Assembly (NCBI GenBank): GCA_016194305.1 | Contig: JACQBW010000020.1 | Span: 1-49,050 of the forward strand | Reading direction: 5' to 3' | Source: Nitrospirota bacterium | Lineage (GTDB): Bacteria; Nitrospirota; Nitrospiria; JACQBW01 | Length of the DNA stretch: 49,050 nt | Part shown: positions 18,699 to 28,015 of the stretch, piece by piece | How positions within the stretch are numbered: position 1 is the first letter of the stretch | Layout of the letters: each line of letters starts with the position of its first letter | Program-made: the position numbers and the translations under genes | The notes under the pieces: generated by a model | The model's database searches: none | What the model was told of the DNA's origin: nothing | Seen by the model: the letters and a program-made list of their open reading frames with translations, nothing else

Positions 18699-20270
18699 TT
18701 AACTGGCAGACGCGGCCGGCCGGCCAACGGTGGTAACATAGACAATGGCATATTCCAATGATAGCATGAGTAATTCGTTAACTTCGTCATCAAAAAAACC
18801 GCCGATTCCGCTTGCTCCGAGTCCGAGATGAATCGCAGCCAGGTTTAGCCGTTGTCCGATATGTCCCGCGTCCAGATGAAGATAACGATAAGCTCTGTTT
18901 CCATATTTGTTAACTGCGTTTGGCAGGTGCGAGGCATGAACAATAATCACAGAGGCATCTCTTCCAAGCTCCTGACCCAAACAAAACTCCCAGCTGTTCT
19001 GCTTGAAATTTCCCTTTCTAACCAGACGTAATTCCTGTTGAACCGGCGCATAATAATAGACGCCCGATTCGATTTCGAGAACGCCATGGACGATCACGTA
19101 GGTTTCCAGCAGAGATGGATCAAAAACTTGCGGCAGCCCCCGGTTTTCGGACTCGCTTTCATCTTTTAGTATTGCCGGTTCATATGCAAATTTCAAAAGG
19201 TCAGCCAGTTCGTCTTTAAACAGCGGTTGTCCAGAATAAGACCGGGTCGATCGACGCTCAAGAATGGTCTGTTCGATCCCTTTTTCTTCCGTATTCAGGC
19301 TATTGCCTTCAAGAACAGTCGAAGGAGAGGCTTGAAATTTGTCTTCAATGGTGGAAGAATCAGGTACCTCTCCTTCTAAAACAAAATCCTCCTGCCCCAG
19401 GTAAGATGTCAGGTGTAATCCCAATAAAAGTGGGAGTTGCAGACTGGTCTCGGATGATTTAATCGTTGAAGGATAGACAGAACTTCTCCTGATTTCGCGC
19501 GCCTTCAGCGACTTGAGAAGGGGTAACGCGTTCATCATCAAAACACCTTCCTTATCCTCCTCAAGAAAGAGGAGCCGATTCAACGCTTGATCAAAGAAAC
19601 CGCTAATGGGGTAAACTCCTAGGCCTTCCTTTTTTGCGTAGGCATTCAGATTCCCAAGAACATGACCTGTGTCGAGAAGGATTCTCCGATACGCCCTGTC
19701 CTCATATCTCCAGGCACTTCTCCAGAAGACCGCCGTCATAATAACAACCAGCCTGGATTGATGAATTGCTTCATGACCAAAACAGTACTGACTGAATGCG
19801 TTCCAAAAATTACCTTCCCAGAGAGGAATCAGAGAATGGTCTTTAACCTGAAAATTATAAATGCCGTTGTCAAGATGGGGAATGTCTCTTACCGCAAGAT
19901 AGATCTCAGTAGGATAAAGGCCCCCCGCCGTCGGAGCAGCTCTTAAATAGAGTTTGGAACCGTTGGGATACTGCAGAATTCCTGTCACGCCATTGGTAAA
20001 ATACAGGAGGCGCGAAATATTTCCCAATCCAAGCTCGTCTTCCTGCTCAAAGGGGGGATACCCGAGAGCCTTGCCCGTAAACGGATTCTTTTGAAATGGA
20101 AGATAAGGGATTAAATCAATCTTTTTATCCGAGTGATAATCTTTAAAGGGAGAAGGTTGAGAACTCCAGTCGAGCTGCCTCGGATTATTGGCAATCTCGT
20201 CTCTGAAATATTTTGTTTTTTGATGGTAAATTTCTGCAAAAGAATTGACTTCTTTGGGTATCATGGTCAA
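18699..20270 (-). CDS. SagB/ThcOx-type nitroreductase-fold protein with two tandem domains
   Basis: SagB-type dehydrogenases are FMN enzymes that oxidise azolines in peptide natural products, but many family members occur without any peptide cluster. This 523-residue protein has two related halves: half 1 RAAPTAGGLYPTEIYL and EDRAYRRILLDTGHVLGNL; half 2 ILERRSTRSYSGQPL, NKYGNRAYRYLHLDAGHIGQRL and LGASGIGGFFDDEVNELL. The duplicated RAYRxxxxDxGH box shows the internal repeat. No cyclodehydratase or precursor gene is seen nearby. TTG 20270 has AAGGA 5 nt upstream; ATG 20264 is the alternative start. Function is uncertain. Confidence 0.82.
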   Translation of the reverse strand: MTMIPKEVNSFAEIYHQKTKYFRDEIANNPRQLDWSSQPSPFKDYHSDKKIDLIPYLPFQKNPFTGKALGYPPFEQEDELGLGNISRLLYFTNGVTGILQYPNGSKLYLRAAPTAGGLYPTEIYLAVRDIPHLDNGIYNFQVKDHSLIPLWEGNFWNAFSQYCFGHEAIHQSRLVVIMTAVFWRSAWRYEDRAYRRILLDTGHVLGNLNAYAKKEGLGVYPISGFFDQALNRLLFLEEDKEGVLMMNALPLLKSLKAREIRRSSVYPSTIKSSETSLQLPLLLGLHLTSYLGQEDFVLEGEVPDSSTIEDKFQASPSTVLEGNSLNTEEKGIEQTILERRSTRSYSGQPLFKDELADLLKFAYEPAILKDESESENRGLPQVFDPSLLETYVIVHGVLEIESGVYYYAPVQQELRLVRKGNFKQNSWEFCLGQELGRDASVIIVHASHLPNAVNKYGNRAYRYLHLDAGHIGQRLNLAAIHLGLGASGIGGFFDDEVNELLMLSLEYAIVYVTTVGRPAASAS

Positions 20271-20300
20271 TCACGTCCTTAAAAGAAGGAACTTTTTATT

Positions 20301-20861
20301 TCAATTTATGCCGTAATTCTTGAGAAAAAATCGCCAGAGCTTTTCTTTTCCCTCGGTAATACCAATCCGGGGAGAGATTCCAATGTCAAGATGAACCTTT
20401 TCGAGATCGCCCTTATAGAAATAGAAATCGGGCGTATGACATAAATCGATGTCATTCTGTTCTCTCCCGATTCCCAGACCTCTGCAAAAATTCCCGGGCC
20501 CGATCAGAATCTTTTCTGCGCTCTCTTTTTTACCCCTCCGATCCTGAATCTCTTTTAACAACGTAAGAGGGATCCCTCCCCGGATAAGAACTGCGGAAGG
20601 AATCTCCATTTTTTCCGTCACCACGTTGAAACAAAAATGCATGCCATATATAAAGTAGACATAACTTCTACCCCCTTCTTTAAACATCGGTTCATTTCTG
20701 AGGGTTTTGCCCTTAAAAGAATGGCAGGCAGGATCGTTGACTCCGTAAGATTCTGTTTCAACGATTATAACACGATTTCCTTTAAAATAGAGGGATTTTC
20801 CAAGAAGATCTTGCGCTACGACCTCAGGAGGCCGGAGGAAAAACGGCCTTTTCAGTCTCAT
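20301..20861 (-). CDS. DNA-3-methyladenine glycosylase (MPG/Aag family)
   Basis: Base-excision repair enzyme removing alkylated purines, homologous to human AAG and B. subtilis Aag. 186 residues. Family blocks: AQDLLGKSLYFKG, IVETESYGVNDPACHSFKGKT (catalytic Glu in ETESY), YVYFIYGMHFCFNVVTE and ILIGPGNFCRGLGI. It is the first gene of the minus-strand group leading to the SagB-like gene, 30 nt apart. The ATG has no clear Shine-Dalgarno. Confidence 0.93.
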   Translation of the reverse strand: MRLKRPFFLRPPEVVAQDLLGKSLYFKGNRVIIVETESYGVNDPACHSFKGKTLRNEPMFKEGGRSYVYFIYGMHFCFNVVTEKMEIPSAVLIRGGIPLTLLKEIQDRRGKKESAEKILIGPGNFCRGLGIGREQNDIDLCHTPDFYFYKGDLEKVHLDIGISPRIGITEGKEKLWRFFLKNYGIN

Positions 20862-20964
20862 GAAATGATCATATCGTTTTTCCCTTTAAGCTGTCTAGTG
20901 GTTTTTTGTTTACTCCGATTTCCAACCCCATTAGAATAATAATGACAAATCCCTGGAAATGCCA

Positions 20965-23046
20965 ATGACTGAACATCCGTTTACAAATGCGCTAATTAAT
21001 GAAACAAGCCCTTACCTGCTTCAACATTCCCACAACCCGGTTGATTGGAACGGGTGGAATGAGGAGACTCTTGCTAGATCGAGAAATGAAAATAAACCGA
21101 TATTGCTCAGTATCGGTTACTCTGCCTGCCATTGGTGCCACGTCATGGAAAAGGAATCCTTTGAGGACCTTAATATTGCTGAAATGATGAATCACTATTT
21201 TGTCTGTATTAAAGTGGATCGGGAGGAACGCCCGGACCTGGACCAGATTTATCAAAATGCCGTCCAGTTTTTTCTTAAAAGAGGGGGAGGATGGCCTCTC
21301 ACCATGTTTTTAACTCCGGACCAGGTACCGTTTTACGGAGGAACCTATTTCCCCCCTGAAGATCGTTACCAGATTCCCGGATTTCCGCGGGTTCTCGAGG
21401 CCGTGGCCAAGGCATTCCGCGAAAATCAGGGCGAAGTCTCCAGGAACGCGAGTCAGGTTCTCTCGGCCCTGGCCAAAATGTCCAGCGTGAATCAGGATTC
21501 GGCTGAAATTTCTCCGACGATTATTGCCGAAACGGTAGATCGTTTGTCACCATTTTATAATCCGACCTACGGGGGATTCGGAAGAGCACCCAAATTTCCG
21601 AACTCGCCCATTCAGGAGCTCCATCTTCGCCAATACCGAAATCAGGGAGACGAAGATTGTCTCAATCGCGTTTTATTCACTCTTTCTAAAATGGGTGCCG
21701 GAGGACTGTATGATCAACTGGGAGGTGGATTCCACCGATATTCGGTTGACGAAAAATGGCTCGTTCCCCATTTTGAAAAAATGCTCTACGATAACGCTCA
21801 GCTTGTCCCTTTGTATCTTCATGGTTTTCAGATCTCGAAAAATCCTTCTTTCAAAAGGATTGCCGTAGAGACGCTCGACTATGTCCTGCGTGAAATGACT
21901 TCAACCGAGGGAGGTTTCTTTTCAACACAAGATGCCGACAGCGAAGGAATAGAAGGTCATTTTTTTATCTGGTCTTTCGATGAAGTTAAAACGCTCCTTT
22001 CACCGGAAGAGAGTAAAGTTTTCTGCCGGTACTATGATATTACGCTTCAAGGAAACTTTGAAAAGAAAAATATACTCAACATCCCTCAGGAAATGGCCTT
22101 GGTTGCTCATGAAGCGTCACGTCCCGTTGAAGACGTTGAAATAATTATTCAAGACTGTAAGCTCAGACTCTTCAAGAAACGTGAAGAACGAATTAAGCCG
22201 TTTCGTGATGAGAAAATTCTGACCGGCTGGAACGGATTGATGATTTCTGCATTCATTAAAGGATACCGGGTAACCGAAGATCGCAGGTATCTCAGTGCGT
22301 CCGAAAAAGCCCTCGAATTTATTTTTACCCGCCTCCACCAGAATGAGTCGCTCTTCTCCTGTTATAAGGATAGCCGCGCAAAATTCGACGGATATCTTGA
22401 TGACTATGCTTTCGTCACGGCGGCTCTCCTTGACCTTTATGAAATCTCCTTTGACCCGGCCCTTCTTAAAAGAACTGAACGCCTCGTGGACAAATTGCTG
22501 GCTGAATTCTGGGACCAAGAAAATGGAGGATTCTTCTTTACCGGCATTCGTCATGAACGTCTGATTGACAGGACAAAAAGCGGCCATGACCATTCCATCC
22601 CTTCGGGGAACAGCGTTTCCGCCAGAAATCTGATCCGGCTTTTTTATTTGACTGGAAACCGCAATTATCTCGACTGCGCTGATCGTTTATTCAAGATTTA
22701 CGGCGGCCAGATGAAAGAAAATCCATTTGGATTTGGTTCCCTCCTCTCCGCATTGGATGACTTGAATCACAGTAGCCAGATTGTTCTGGTCGGAGAAACC
22801 AGAGAAGAATTGAAACCCTGGATTTTCCGGTTAAATCAGATTTATCTTCCGAACACCCTGGTCTGTCCGGTCATCGAAAAAGAGGAATCGCACCTGCCGA
22901 TTGATATTGCCCGGGGGAAGAAAACTGTCGGCGGTAGAGTAACCGCCTATTTTTGCCGAAACTTCACTTGTTCGACTCCGATCTCCAATTGGGAAGAATT
23001 TGAAACGATGCTTTTTAACAAAAGAGCCCAAAAGGATAAACAGTAG
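20965..23046 (+). CDS. DUF255 thioredoxin-domain protein (YyaL/SPATA20 family)
   Basis: Large two-domain protein: N-terminal DUF255 thioredoxin fold with CHWC (Cys55/Cys58, in [17 protein letters not shown]), [11 protein letters not shown] and [12 protein letters not shown], then an (alpha/alpha)6-barrel glucosidase-like domain (about 180-690). The exact role is not known in bacteria. About 693 residues, usual length. ATG 20965 ([10 protein letters not shown]) has TGGA 7 nt upstream; ATG 20959 lies too close to it. clpS starts 3 nt after the stop, implying coupling. Confidence 0.9.
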   Translation: MTEHPFTNALINETSPYLLQHSHNPVDWNGWNEETLARSRNENKPILLSIGYSACHWCHVMEKESFEDLNIAEMMNHYFVCIKVDREERPDLDQIYQNAVQFFLKRGGGWPLTMFLTPDQVPFYGGTYFPPEDRYQIPGFPRVLEAVAKAFRENQGEVSRNASQVLSALAKMSSVNQDSAEISPTIIAETVDRLSPFYNPTYGGFGRAPKFPNSPIQELHLRQYRNQGDEDCLNRVLFTLSKMGAGGLYDQLGGGFHRYSVDEKWLVPHFEKMLYDNAQLVPLYLHGFQISKNPSFKRIAVETLDYVLREMTSTEGGFFSTQDADSEGIEGHFFIWSFDEVKTLLSPEESKVFCRYYDITLQGNFEKKNILNIPQEMALVAHEASRPVEDVEIIIQDCKLRLFKKREERIKPFRDEKILTGWNGLMISAFIKGYRVTEDRRYLSASEKALEFIFTRLHQNESLFSCYKDSRAKFDGYLDDYAFVTAALLDLYEISFDPALLKRTERLVDKLLAEFWDQENGGFFFTGIRHERLIDRTKSGHDHSIPSGNSVSARNLIRLFYLTGNRNYLDCADRLFKIYGGQMKENPFGFGSLLSALDDLNHSSQIVLVGETREELKPWIFRLNQIYLPNTLVCPVIEKEESHLPIDIARGKKTVGGRVTAYFCRNFTCSTPISNWEEFETMLFNKRAQKDKQ

Positions 23047-23049
23047 AAA

Positions 23050-23346
23050 ATGGCGAAAGACCCCGGAGTTCTTTTTGAGGAACAGGTCGAATCTGAAATT
23101 CGTCTCGATTCTCCCTGGAATGTCATCCTCTATAACGATGACGTCCATTCCTTTGAGGAAGTCATTCTTCAAGTTCAAAAGGCAACCGGAGTGACCATAG
23201 AACGTGCTATCGAGATTACGCTGGAAGCCCATCAAAAAGGGAGAGCGATCTGTTTTTCGGGACCCATCGAGAAATGTACCCGCGTTGCCAATACACTCAA
23301 AGAGATCCGGCTTCATGTGGAAATAGATCAGCCTGCAACTCTGTAA
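23050..23346 (+). CDS. clpS: ATP-dependent Clp protease adaptor ClpS
   Basis: N-degron adaptor that delivers substrates with bulky N-terminal residues to ClpAP. 98 residues. The substrate pocket segment WNVILYNDDVHSFEEVI is canonical, followed by the helix with ATGVTIERAIEITLEAHQKG, where the usual H-x-x-G is replaced by THQKG-like HQKGRA. clpA is not adjacent. It starts 3 nt after the DUF255 gene, with no separate promoter. Confidence 0.93.
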   Translation: MAKDPGVLFEEQVESEIRLDSPWNVILYNDDVHSFEEVILQVQKATGVTIERAIEITLEAHQKGRAICFSGPIEKCTRVANTLKEIRLHVEIDQPATL

Positions 23347-23386
23347 ATACTCAACGTTTTTTTCCATAATCTAAACAGGACCTGAA

Positions 23387-23415
23387 TTGACAAAGGGGTA
23401 GTTGTATGGTAGCTT
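23387..23415 (+). promoter_or_regulatory. Putative sigma70 promoter of the response-regulator gene
   Basis: Perfect -35 TTGACA (23387-23392), 17-bp spacer, TAGCTT (23410-23415; weak -10), ending 25 nt before ATG 23441. Confidence 0.45.
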
Positions 23416-23440
23416 TTTTACATATTGGAGATATCATTAC

Positions 23441-24637
23441 ATGCCCGCTCAAGTTCTGGTCGTTGACCAAAACCCTCTTGTTCAAACTACGATAGAAAAT
23501 TGTTTAAATTCCCAGAATTGTGAAGTTACTTCCGTCAGAGACGCACTTTCCGGGCTCGATCTGGCTTATAAAATTAAACCGGATTTGATGATTGCCGACC
23601 TTCGAATGGAAGGATTGATGGTTTACAGTTTCTGTGCCAGGGTTAAACAAAAACCATTCCTCTCCCATATCCCAATTTTTCTCCTCGTTCAACAAAGCGA
23701 TGTCTTCGATGAAGCGAGGCTTCGTCAGTCCGGAGTTGTCGGGTTTATACAAAAACCGGTCGATCCGCAAAGACTGAAAGAAACCTTGGGTTCCTATCTC
23801 GCCCAGGGTACCCTGGCATCCGTTCCCGAATCCCCGTCCATTCCCGGTGCCCAGTCAAGGGTTTCCGAAACAACACGAACTGAAATGAATGGCCGGGCAC
23901 CTTATTCCGAGAATCTGGCTGAAGAGGTTCAACCTGTCGGTACGGATAATACCCTTTACGATCGAACCATGGCAGATTCCAAAGTGACACATTCCCTGAT
24001 ACAACCCGATGAGACCATAAAGATCGATGACCTGATGGATTGGGCTCAACCTGAAGTTTCACCCTTTTCGGAAGTCATGTCGGCGGTTCCTCTTGAAGAT
24101 TCTTCGGAGGCGACTCAGTTCGCGGACGCTACCCAGGTTTTGGATGAAAACCTGAAGGAATCTCTTTATTCTCCGGAAGATTTTTCAGAGGTAACTCAAT
24201 TTGCGGATGTAACGGCATTAACTGGAAATTCGAATGAAAAGAGTCAGCTCTCCCGATCACTACGTCCGGAAGAAGAAAGAGCGGAAGTTAGAAATCCGGA
24301 TCCGAATCAGGTGAGAAAGAGTGTCACAGAGACAAGAGAGCCCACCCAGAGCTCTTCCGTCAATGGAAAATCAGCTCCTCCCGATATGTCACTTTCAAAA
24401 AAGCCGGAATCCGTTATGCAAGGTGACAAAATAGACATATCAAATGCGGCAGAAAAAATAATTGAAAAGATTGCCTGGGAAGTCGTCCCTTTCCTCGCCG
24501 AGCAGGCGATCAAAAAAGAAATGATTGCTACGATGATTGAAAAGGTGATTTGGGAGGTTCTTCCCCCAATCGCAGAACAATCGGTCAAAGCGGCAATCAA
24601 AAAAATGAACGAAGAAGCTGATCTGTCTCCTTCCTAA
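23441..24637 (+). CDS. Response regulator receiver protein with long disordered region and C-terminal helical repeats
   Basis: An N-terminal receiver domain (about 1-120): MPAQVLVVDQNPL (acidic pocket), phosphoacceptor Asp in DLMIADLRMEG, and Lys in GFIQKPVDPQRL. Then about 200 acidic, low-complexity residues with two similar blocks (EATQFADATQVL and EVTQFADVTALT). The C-terminus has two copies of an amphipathic helix, IIEKIAWEVVPFLAEQAI and MIEKVIWEVLPPIAEQSV. No DNA-binding or enzymatic output domain. Such tails occur in gliding/polarity-type regulators of Myxococcota and relatives; function here is unknown. ATG 23441 is chosen; the upstream TTG at 23402 lies inside the promoter. Confidence 0.83.
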   Translation: MPAQVLVVDQNPLVQTTIENCLNSQNCEVTSVRDALSGLDLAYKIKPDLMIADLRMEGLMVYSFCARVKQKPFLSHIPIFLLVQQSDVFDEARLRQSGVVGFIQKPVDPQRLKETLGSYLAQGTLASVPESPSIPGAQSRVSETTRTEMNGRAPYSENLAEEVQPVGTDNTLYDRTMADSKVTHSLIQPDETIKIDDLMDWAQPEVSPFSEVMSAVPLEDSSEATQFADATQVLDENLKESLYSPEDFSEVTQFADVTALTGNSNEKSQLSRSLRPEEERAEVRNPDPNQVRKSVTETREPTQSSSVNGKSAPPDMSLSKKPESVMQGDKIDISNAAEKIIEKIAWEVVPFLAEQAIKKEMIATMIEKVIWEVLPPIAEQSVKAAIKKMNEEADLSPS

Positions 24638-24673
24638 GTTGCTTTTTTCTTCCTGAACCTCTAGACTAAATTC

Positions 24674-26443
24674 ATGCTATCCCATGCCATCCAGCCATTA
24701 CGATATTCCGAAAAAATCGCCGGCATAAGAAGTCGTCTCAAAGATAAGAAAATCGATGGTCTCATCATTCGGGGGACGGATCGCTTTCTGAGCGAATATG
24801 TCCCTGAAAATGAAAGCCATCGCGTTTGGTTATCGGGGTTCACAGGAAGCACAGGTGACATCCTGCTGACTCTCGAAAAGGCATTTTTGTTTGTGGATGG
24901 GCGTTACTATCTTCAGGCGGACCAGCAAGTGGATCCCAAGTTATACGAAGTCATAAAAGTTCCTTTGGGAGTGTCCCTTGAAAAAGCGATCATGCAAAAA
25001 CTCATCGCATTATATTCTGCCGGAAAACATCGGGTCGGATATTCACCTGATCAATTCAGCGTGGATTCTTTGAAACGATTTCACATGGGAACCGAAAAGA
25101 TCTCATTAGAGTGGATCCCTCTTCTCCCCTCCCCCTTGGAGGAGATTCGCACACCCGAGAAAGAAAGAGCTGGAAAGATCTGGAAAATCGACTTCTCCCT
25201 GTCCGGATGTCATACGGAACAAAAGCTGGCTCGACTCAGAGAGTTCATGTCGGAAAATAAAATCCATCTCTGGATCGTCCAGGCGCTCGATGAGATTGCC
25301 TATCTTTCCAATCTCAGAGGCGATGAGATACCTTTTCAGGCGACTTTCAAGAGTATCGCGCTGGTTACTCCCGATCGGTGCTACGTTGCACTGCCCAAGG
25401 CTAAACGGGCGGAATCTCTTGAATTAAAGGAAATTACTTTCATAGAAATGAATCGATGGGAGGATATTTTAATGGCTTCCTCGAAGAATGGATTGGTCGG
25501 GTTCGACTCTGCAACCACGACGGAAGCGATAAGACTTCAACTGGCATCCAGATCGATCCCTTATACCACATTTTCCTCGCCGATCGTTCCGATGAAGGCC
25601 AATAAAACGGCCGAAGAATTTCATCACATGCTCCGTTCCTTTCAGCGAGCGGACCAGGTCGTTCATCACGCCAAAAATTGGCTCTGTAAGAAAGTGTCGA
25701 CGGGAGAACCTGTCACCGAAGCACTTTTTTCAGCCAGGGTCGAAAAACTCTTTAAACGGTCGGGAGCCTTCTCGCTTTCGTTTCATATTATTAGCGCTGC
25801 CGGATCAAATGCTGCGGTCATCCATTACTCGAATCCCGATCCCAACAGGGTCATTCAAAACGGAGAAATGGTGCTGCTCGATACGGGGGCTTATTACGAA
25901 GGGGGATATGCGACTGACTTGACCCGCACTTTCCTTGTGGGACCTGCAAAACAAAAGGCGACCTTTGAACAAAAAAGAATCTTTACCCTTGTTCTAAAAG
26001 GGGCGATAGCAGGGATGCGGGCGGTATTTCCTAAAGGTACTTCTGGCGTTGCGCTAGACGCTCTGGTCAGGAAACCCCTGTGGGAGGCTGGATATCATTA
26101 CAATCATGGCACAGGACATGGCGTTGGAATTAATGTCCATGAATCGCCCCCGCGAGTCAGCACCCAGGGAGACATTCTCGAAAAAGGCCAGATCTTTTCA
26201 ATCGAACCGGGCATTTATATTCCAGAATTTGGCGGAGTTCGGATTGAGAATCTTTGCACCGTTATTGATCATCCGAAATTTCACGACTGGCTGATGGTCA
26301 CCCCTCTTACGTTTTCTCCTTTTGACGAAAGGCTTATCGATGCCCCGTTGCTCACTGGCGACGAAAAAAAATGGCTCAAATGGTACAAAAGTCAATTTAG
26401 GCTCGAACTCGCCTCTCCTCCCATCTCCTTCATCGAAACCTAA
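24674..26443 (+). CDS. M24B Xaa-Pro aminopeptidase (three-domain type)
   Basis: Cleaves the N-terminal residue preceding proline. 589 residues, the length of the cytosolic three-domain APP family, with two creatinase N-terminal domains (about 1-310) and a pita-bread catalytic domain. Metal ligands: Asp in LLDTGAYYEGG and ATDLTRTF, His in NHGTGHGVGINVHE, Glu in FSIEPGIYIPEFGGVRIENL (two Glu). Starting ATG 24674 has no obvious Shine-Dalgarno. Located downstream of the response-regulator gene by 36 nt, so possibly co-transcribed. Confidence 0.93.
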   Translation: MLSHAIQPLRYSEKIAGIRSRLKDKKIDGLIIRGTDRFLSEYVPENESHRVWLSGFTGSTGDILLTLEKAFLFVDGRYYLQADQQVDPKLYEVIKVPLGVSLEKAIMQKLIALYSAGKHRVGYSPDQFSVDSLKRFHMGTEKISLEWIPLLPSPLEEIRTPEKERAGKIWKIDFSLSGCHTEQKLARLREFMSENKIHLWIVQALDEIAYLSNLRGDEIPFQATFKSIALVTPDRCYVALPKAKRAESLELKEITFIEMNRWEDILMASSKNGLVGFDSATTTEAIRLQLASRSIPYTTFSSPIVPMKANKTAEEFHHMLRSFQRADQVVHHAKNWLCKKVSTGEPVTEALFSARVEKLFKRSGAFSLSFHIISAAGSNAAVIHYSNPDPNRVIQNGEMVLLDTGAYYEGGYATDLTRTFLVGPAKQKATFEQKRIFTLVLKGAIAGMRAVFPKGTSGVALDALVRKPLWEAGYHYNHGTGHGVGINVHESPPRVSTQGDILEKGQIFSIEPGIYIPEFGGVRIENLCTVIDHPKFHDWLMVTPLTFSPFDERLIDAPLLTGDEKKWLKWYKSQFRLELASPPISFIET

Positions 26444-26513
26444 GAAATATTTGGGACATCGGCATTTCCTATCCTAGTAAAATCAATATATCGATAAACA
26501 GGCCTTTGGGGAA

Positions 26514-27779
26514 TTATTCTTCCAGTAAATCAAGCTTTCGAGCGACCCATTTCGTACTACTGGCCTGAATCAGGATTGTGGAGAGAACCGCCATAAAAGT
26601 GATGCTGGCAATCACATCTGCATAGGCCACACCGGTACCGATTAATATTCCTGAAAGAGCTGCCGGAATAACTCCGGTTTCCCGGGTCCAGAACATGAAG
26701 ATAATTTCCCTCCATTGCCATTGCGCTTTGCGGTCCGGCAATGTACAACATAAAACCGCCAGCGGCCTGGCAATCAGCATGAATATGGTTACCACGGCAA
26801 TACCAGACCACAAATACTTCTGAAGAAGGGAAAGGTTGACGTGGGTTCCCAGGAAAATGAATATAAACATCCGACTGATCGTGGCGACCAGGCCAATAAA
26901 ATGGTGGGTGAGGTGTGCGTGTTCTTGATCCATTTTAAACCGGTGCGGTTCAGGATTTCCCAAAATAGAGCCAATGACATAAGCGTCCAGATTTCCGATA
27001 ATCATTCCGACGACAAAAACTGCCATGAAGCCGCTTGTTCCGAACTTGTCAGCAATCAGATAAGCGCTAACGACAGCGATAACTGTGACCAAAGGCGCAT
27101 ATTCCATCAAAAATCGGTATCGCGTATGAGCAATCACAAAAGCTGCCGCAAATCCAAAAAACATGCCTGCCAGGATTCCTCCGCCTGCCATCTGGAAAAA
27201 ATTTATGAGACTTTTTCCAAGAGAAGCCTGTCCAGTTGTCGCCAAACCGAGAATTGTAAAAGTTAGAATTGCCCCAGTGGCATCATTAAATGCGGATTCG
27301 CTTATTACAGTCTGAGCCACACGTTCCTTGATTTTGATCTGCTTAAATACAGGAACAAGCGTTGCGGGATCGGTTGAAGCAATCACTGCAGCCAGCAAAA
27401 AAGCAGGTACAAGTGGCATTCCAATAATCCAGTAAGCGGCTATCCCGGCTACCGCCGCTGTAATCAGAACACCCGGGATTGCCAATAGTGTGATGGTAAG
27501 CCAGACCTTTTTTATGACCTTGAGGGAGAGACTTGATCCTCCCTCAAAAAGGATATACGAGGCTCCAAATATTAAGATAATCTGGTTTATGGATCCTTCA
27601 ACTGGCACATCCACCCAATTTAAACCGGGGGGTCCGACGAAAACGCCGGCCAGGAGCAAGACGACTACATCCGGCACTTTAATCCAGCCAGCGAGTTTAG
27701 AAGAGAGTATTCCTATCGCCAAAATGATTGCGGAAATGCCTAACACATGCAGGGCGGCTAACGTTCCAGGACTTTCCAT
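26514..27779 (-). CDS. Cation:proton antiporter, CPA1 type (NhaP/KefB-fold)
   Basis: Na+(K+)/H+ exchanger. 421 residues with about 12 hydrophobic helices. The unwound helix-4 region is IASTDPATLVPV, and helix 5 is SESAFNDATGAIL, with the Asn-Asp pair typical of CPA1 electroneutral antiporters. No C-terminal TrkA-N domain is present. AAGGAAG lies 7 nt before the ATG. A 236-nt intergenic region upstream has no clear structure. Ion specificity cannot be read from the sequence. Confidence 0.9.
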   Translation of the reverse strand: MESPGTLAALHVLGISAIILAIGILSSKLAGWIKVPDVVVLLLAGVFVGPPGLNWVDVPVEGSINQIILIFGASYILFEGGSSLSLKVIKKVWLTITLLAIPGVLITAAVAGIAAYWIIGMPLVPAFLLAAVIASTDPATLVPVFKQIKIKERVAQTVISESAFNDATGAILTFTILGLATTGQASLGKSLINFFQMAGGGILAGMFFGFAAAFVIAHTRYRFLMEYAPLVTVIAVVSAYLIADKFGTSGFMAVFVVGMIIGNLDAYVIGSILGNPEPHRFKMDQEHAHLTHHFIGLVATISRMFIFIFLGTHVNLSLLQKYLWSGIAVVTIFMLIARPLAVLCCTLPDRKAQWQWREIIFMFWTRETGVIPAALSGILIGTGVAYADVIASITFMAVLSTILIQASSTKWVARKLDLLEE

Positions 27780-28015
27780 CTGATTTCTTCCTTTTCGTAA
27801 GGTAAAAATGAAACATGTATCTGATCACACTGTGAAACCTGAAACAATCTATCATAAACAACAGATTTGAAACAATCCAGATTTCTCCCATCGCATGGAG
27901 ATCAGGAAATCCCTGTTGCCAATTTATGTTTCCTAGAAACTAAATCACACTCCAGCATTCAATTTTATGAATAGACTTTTGGATTTCTTGCAGAAGCAGT
28001 TCGATTAAACAGGAT

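Noticed and set aside
18671-18793. Longer version of the 81-aa hypothetical protein (122 aa)
   Set aside because: It would overlap the SagB-like gene by 95 nt; ATG 18670 has its own AGAGG site.
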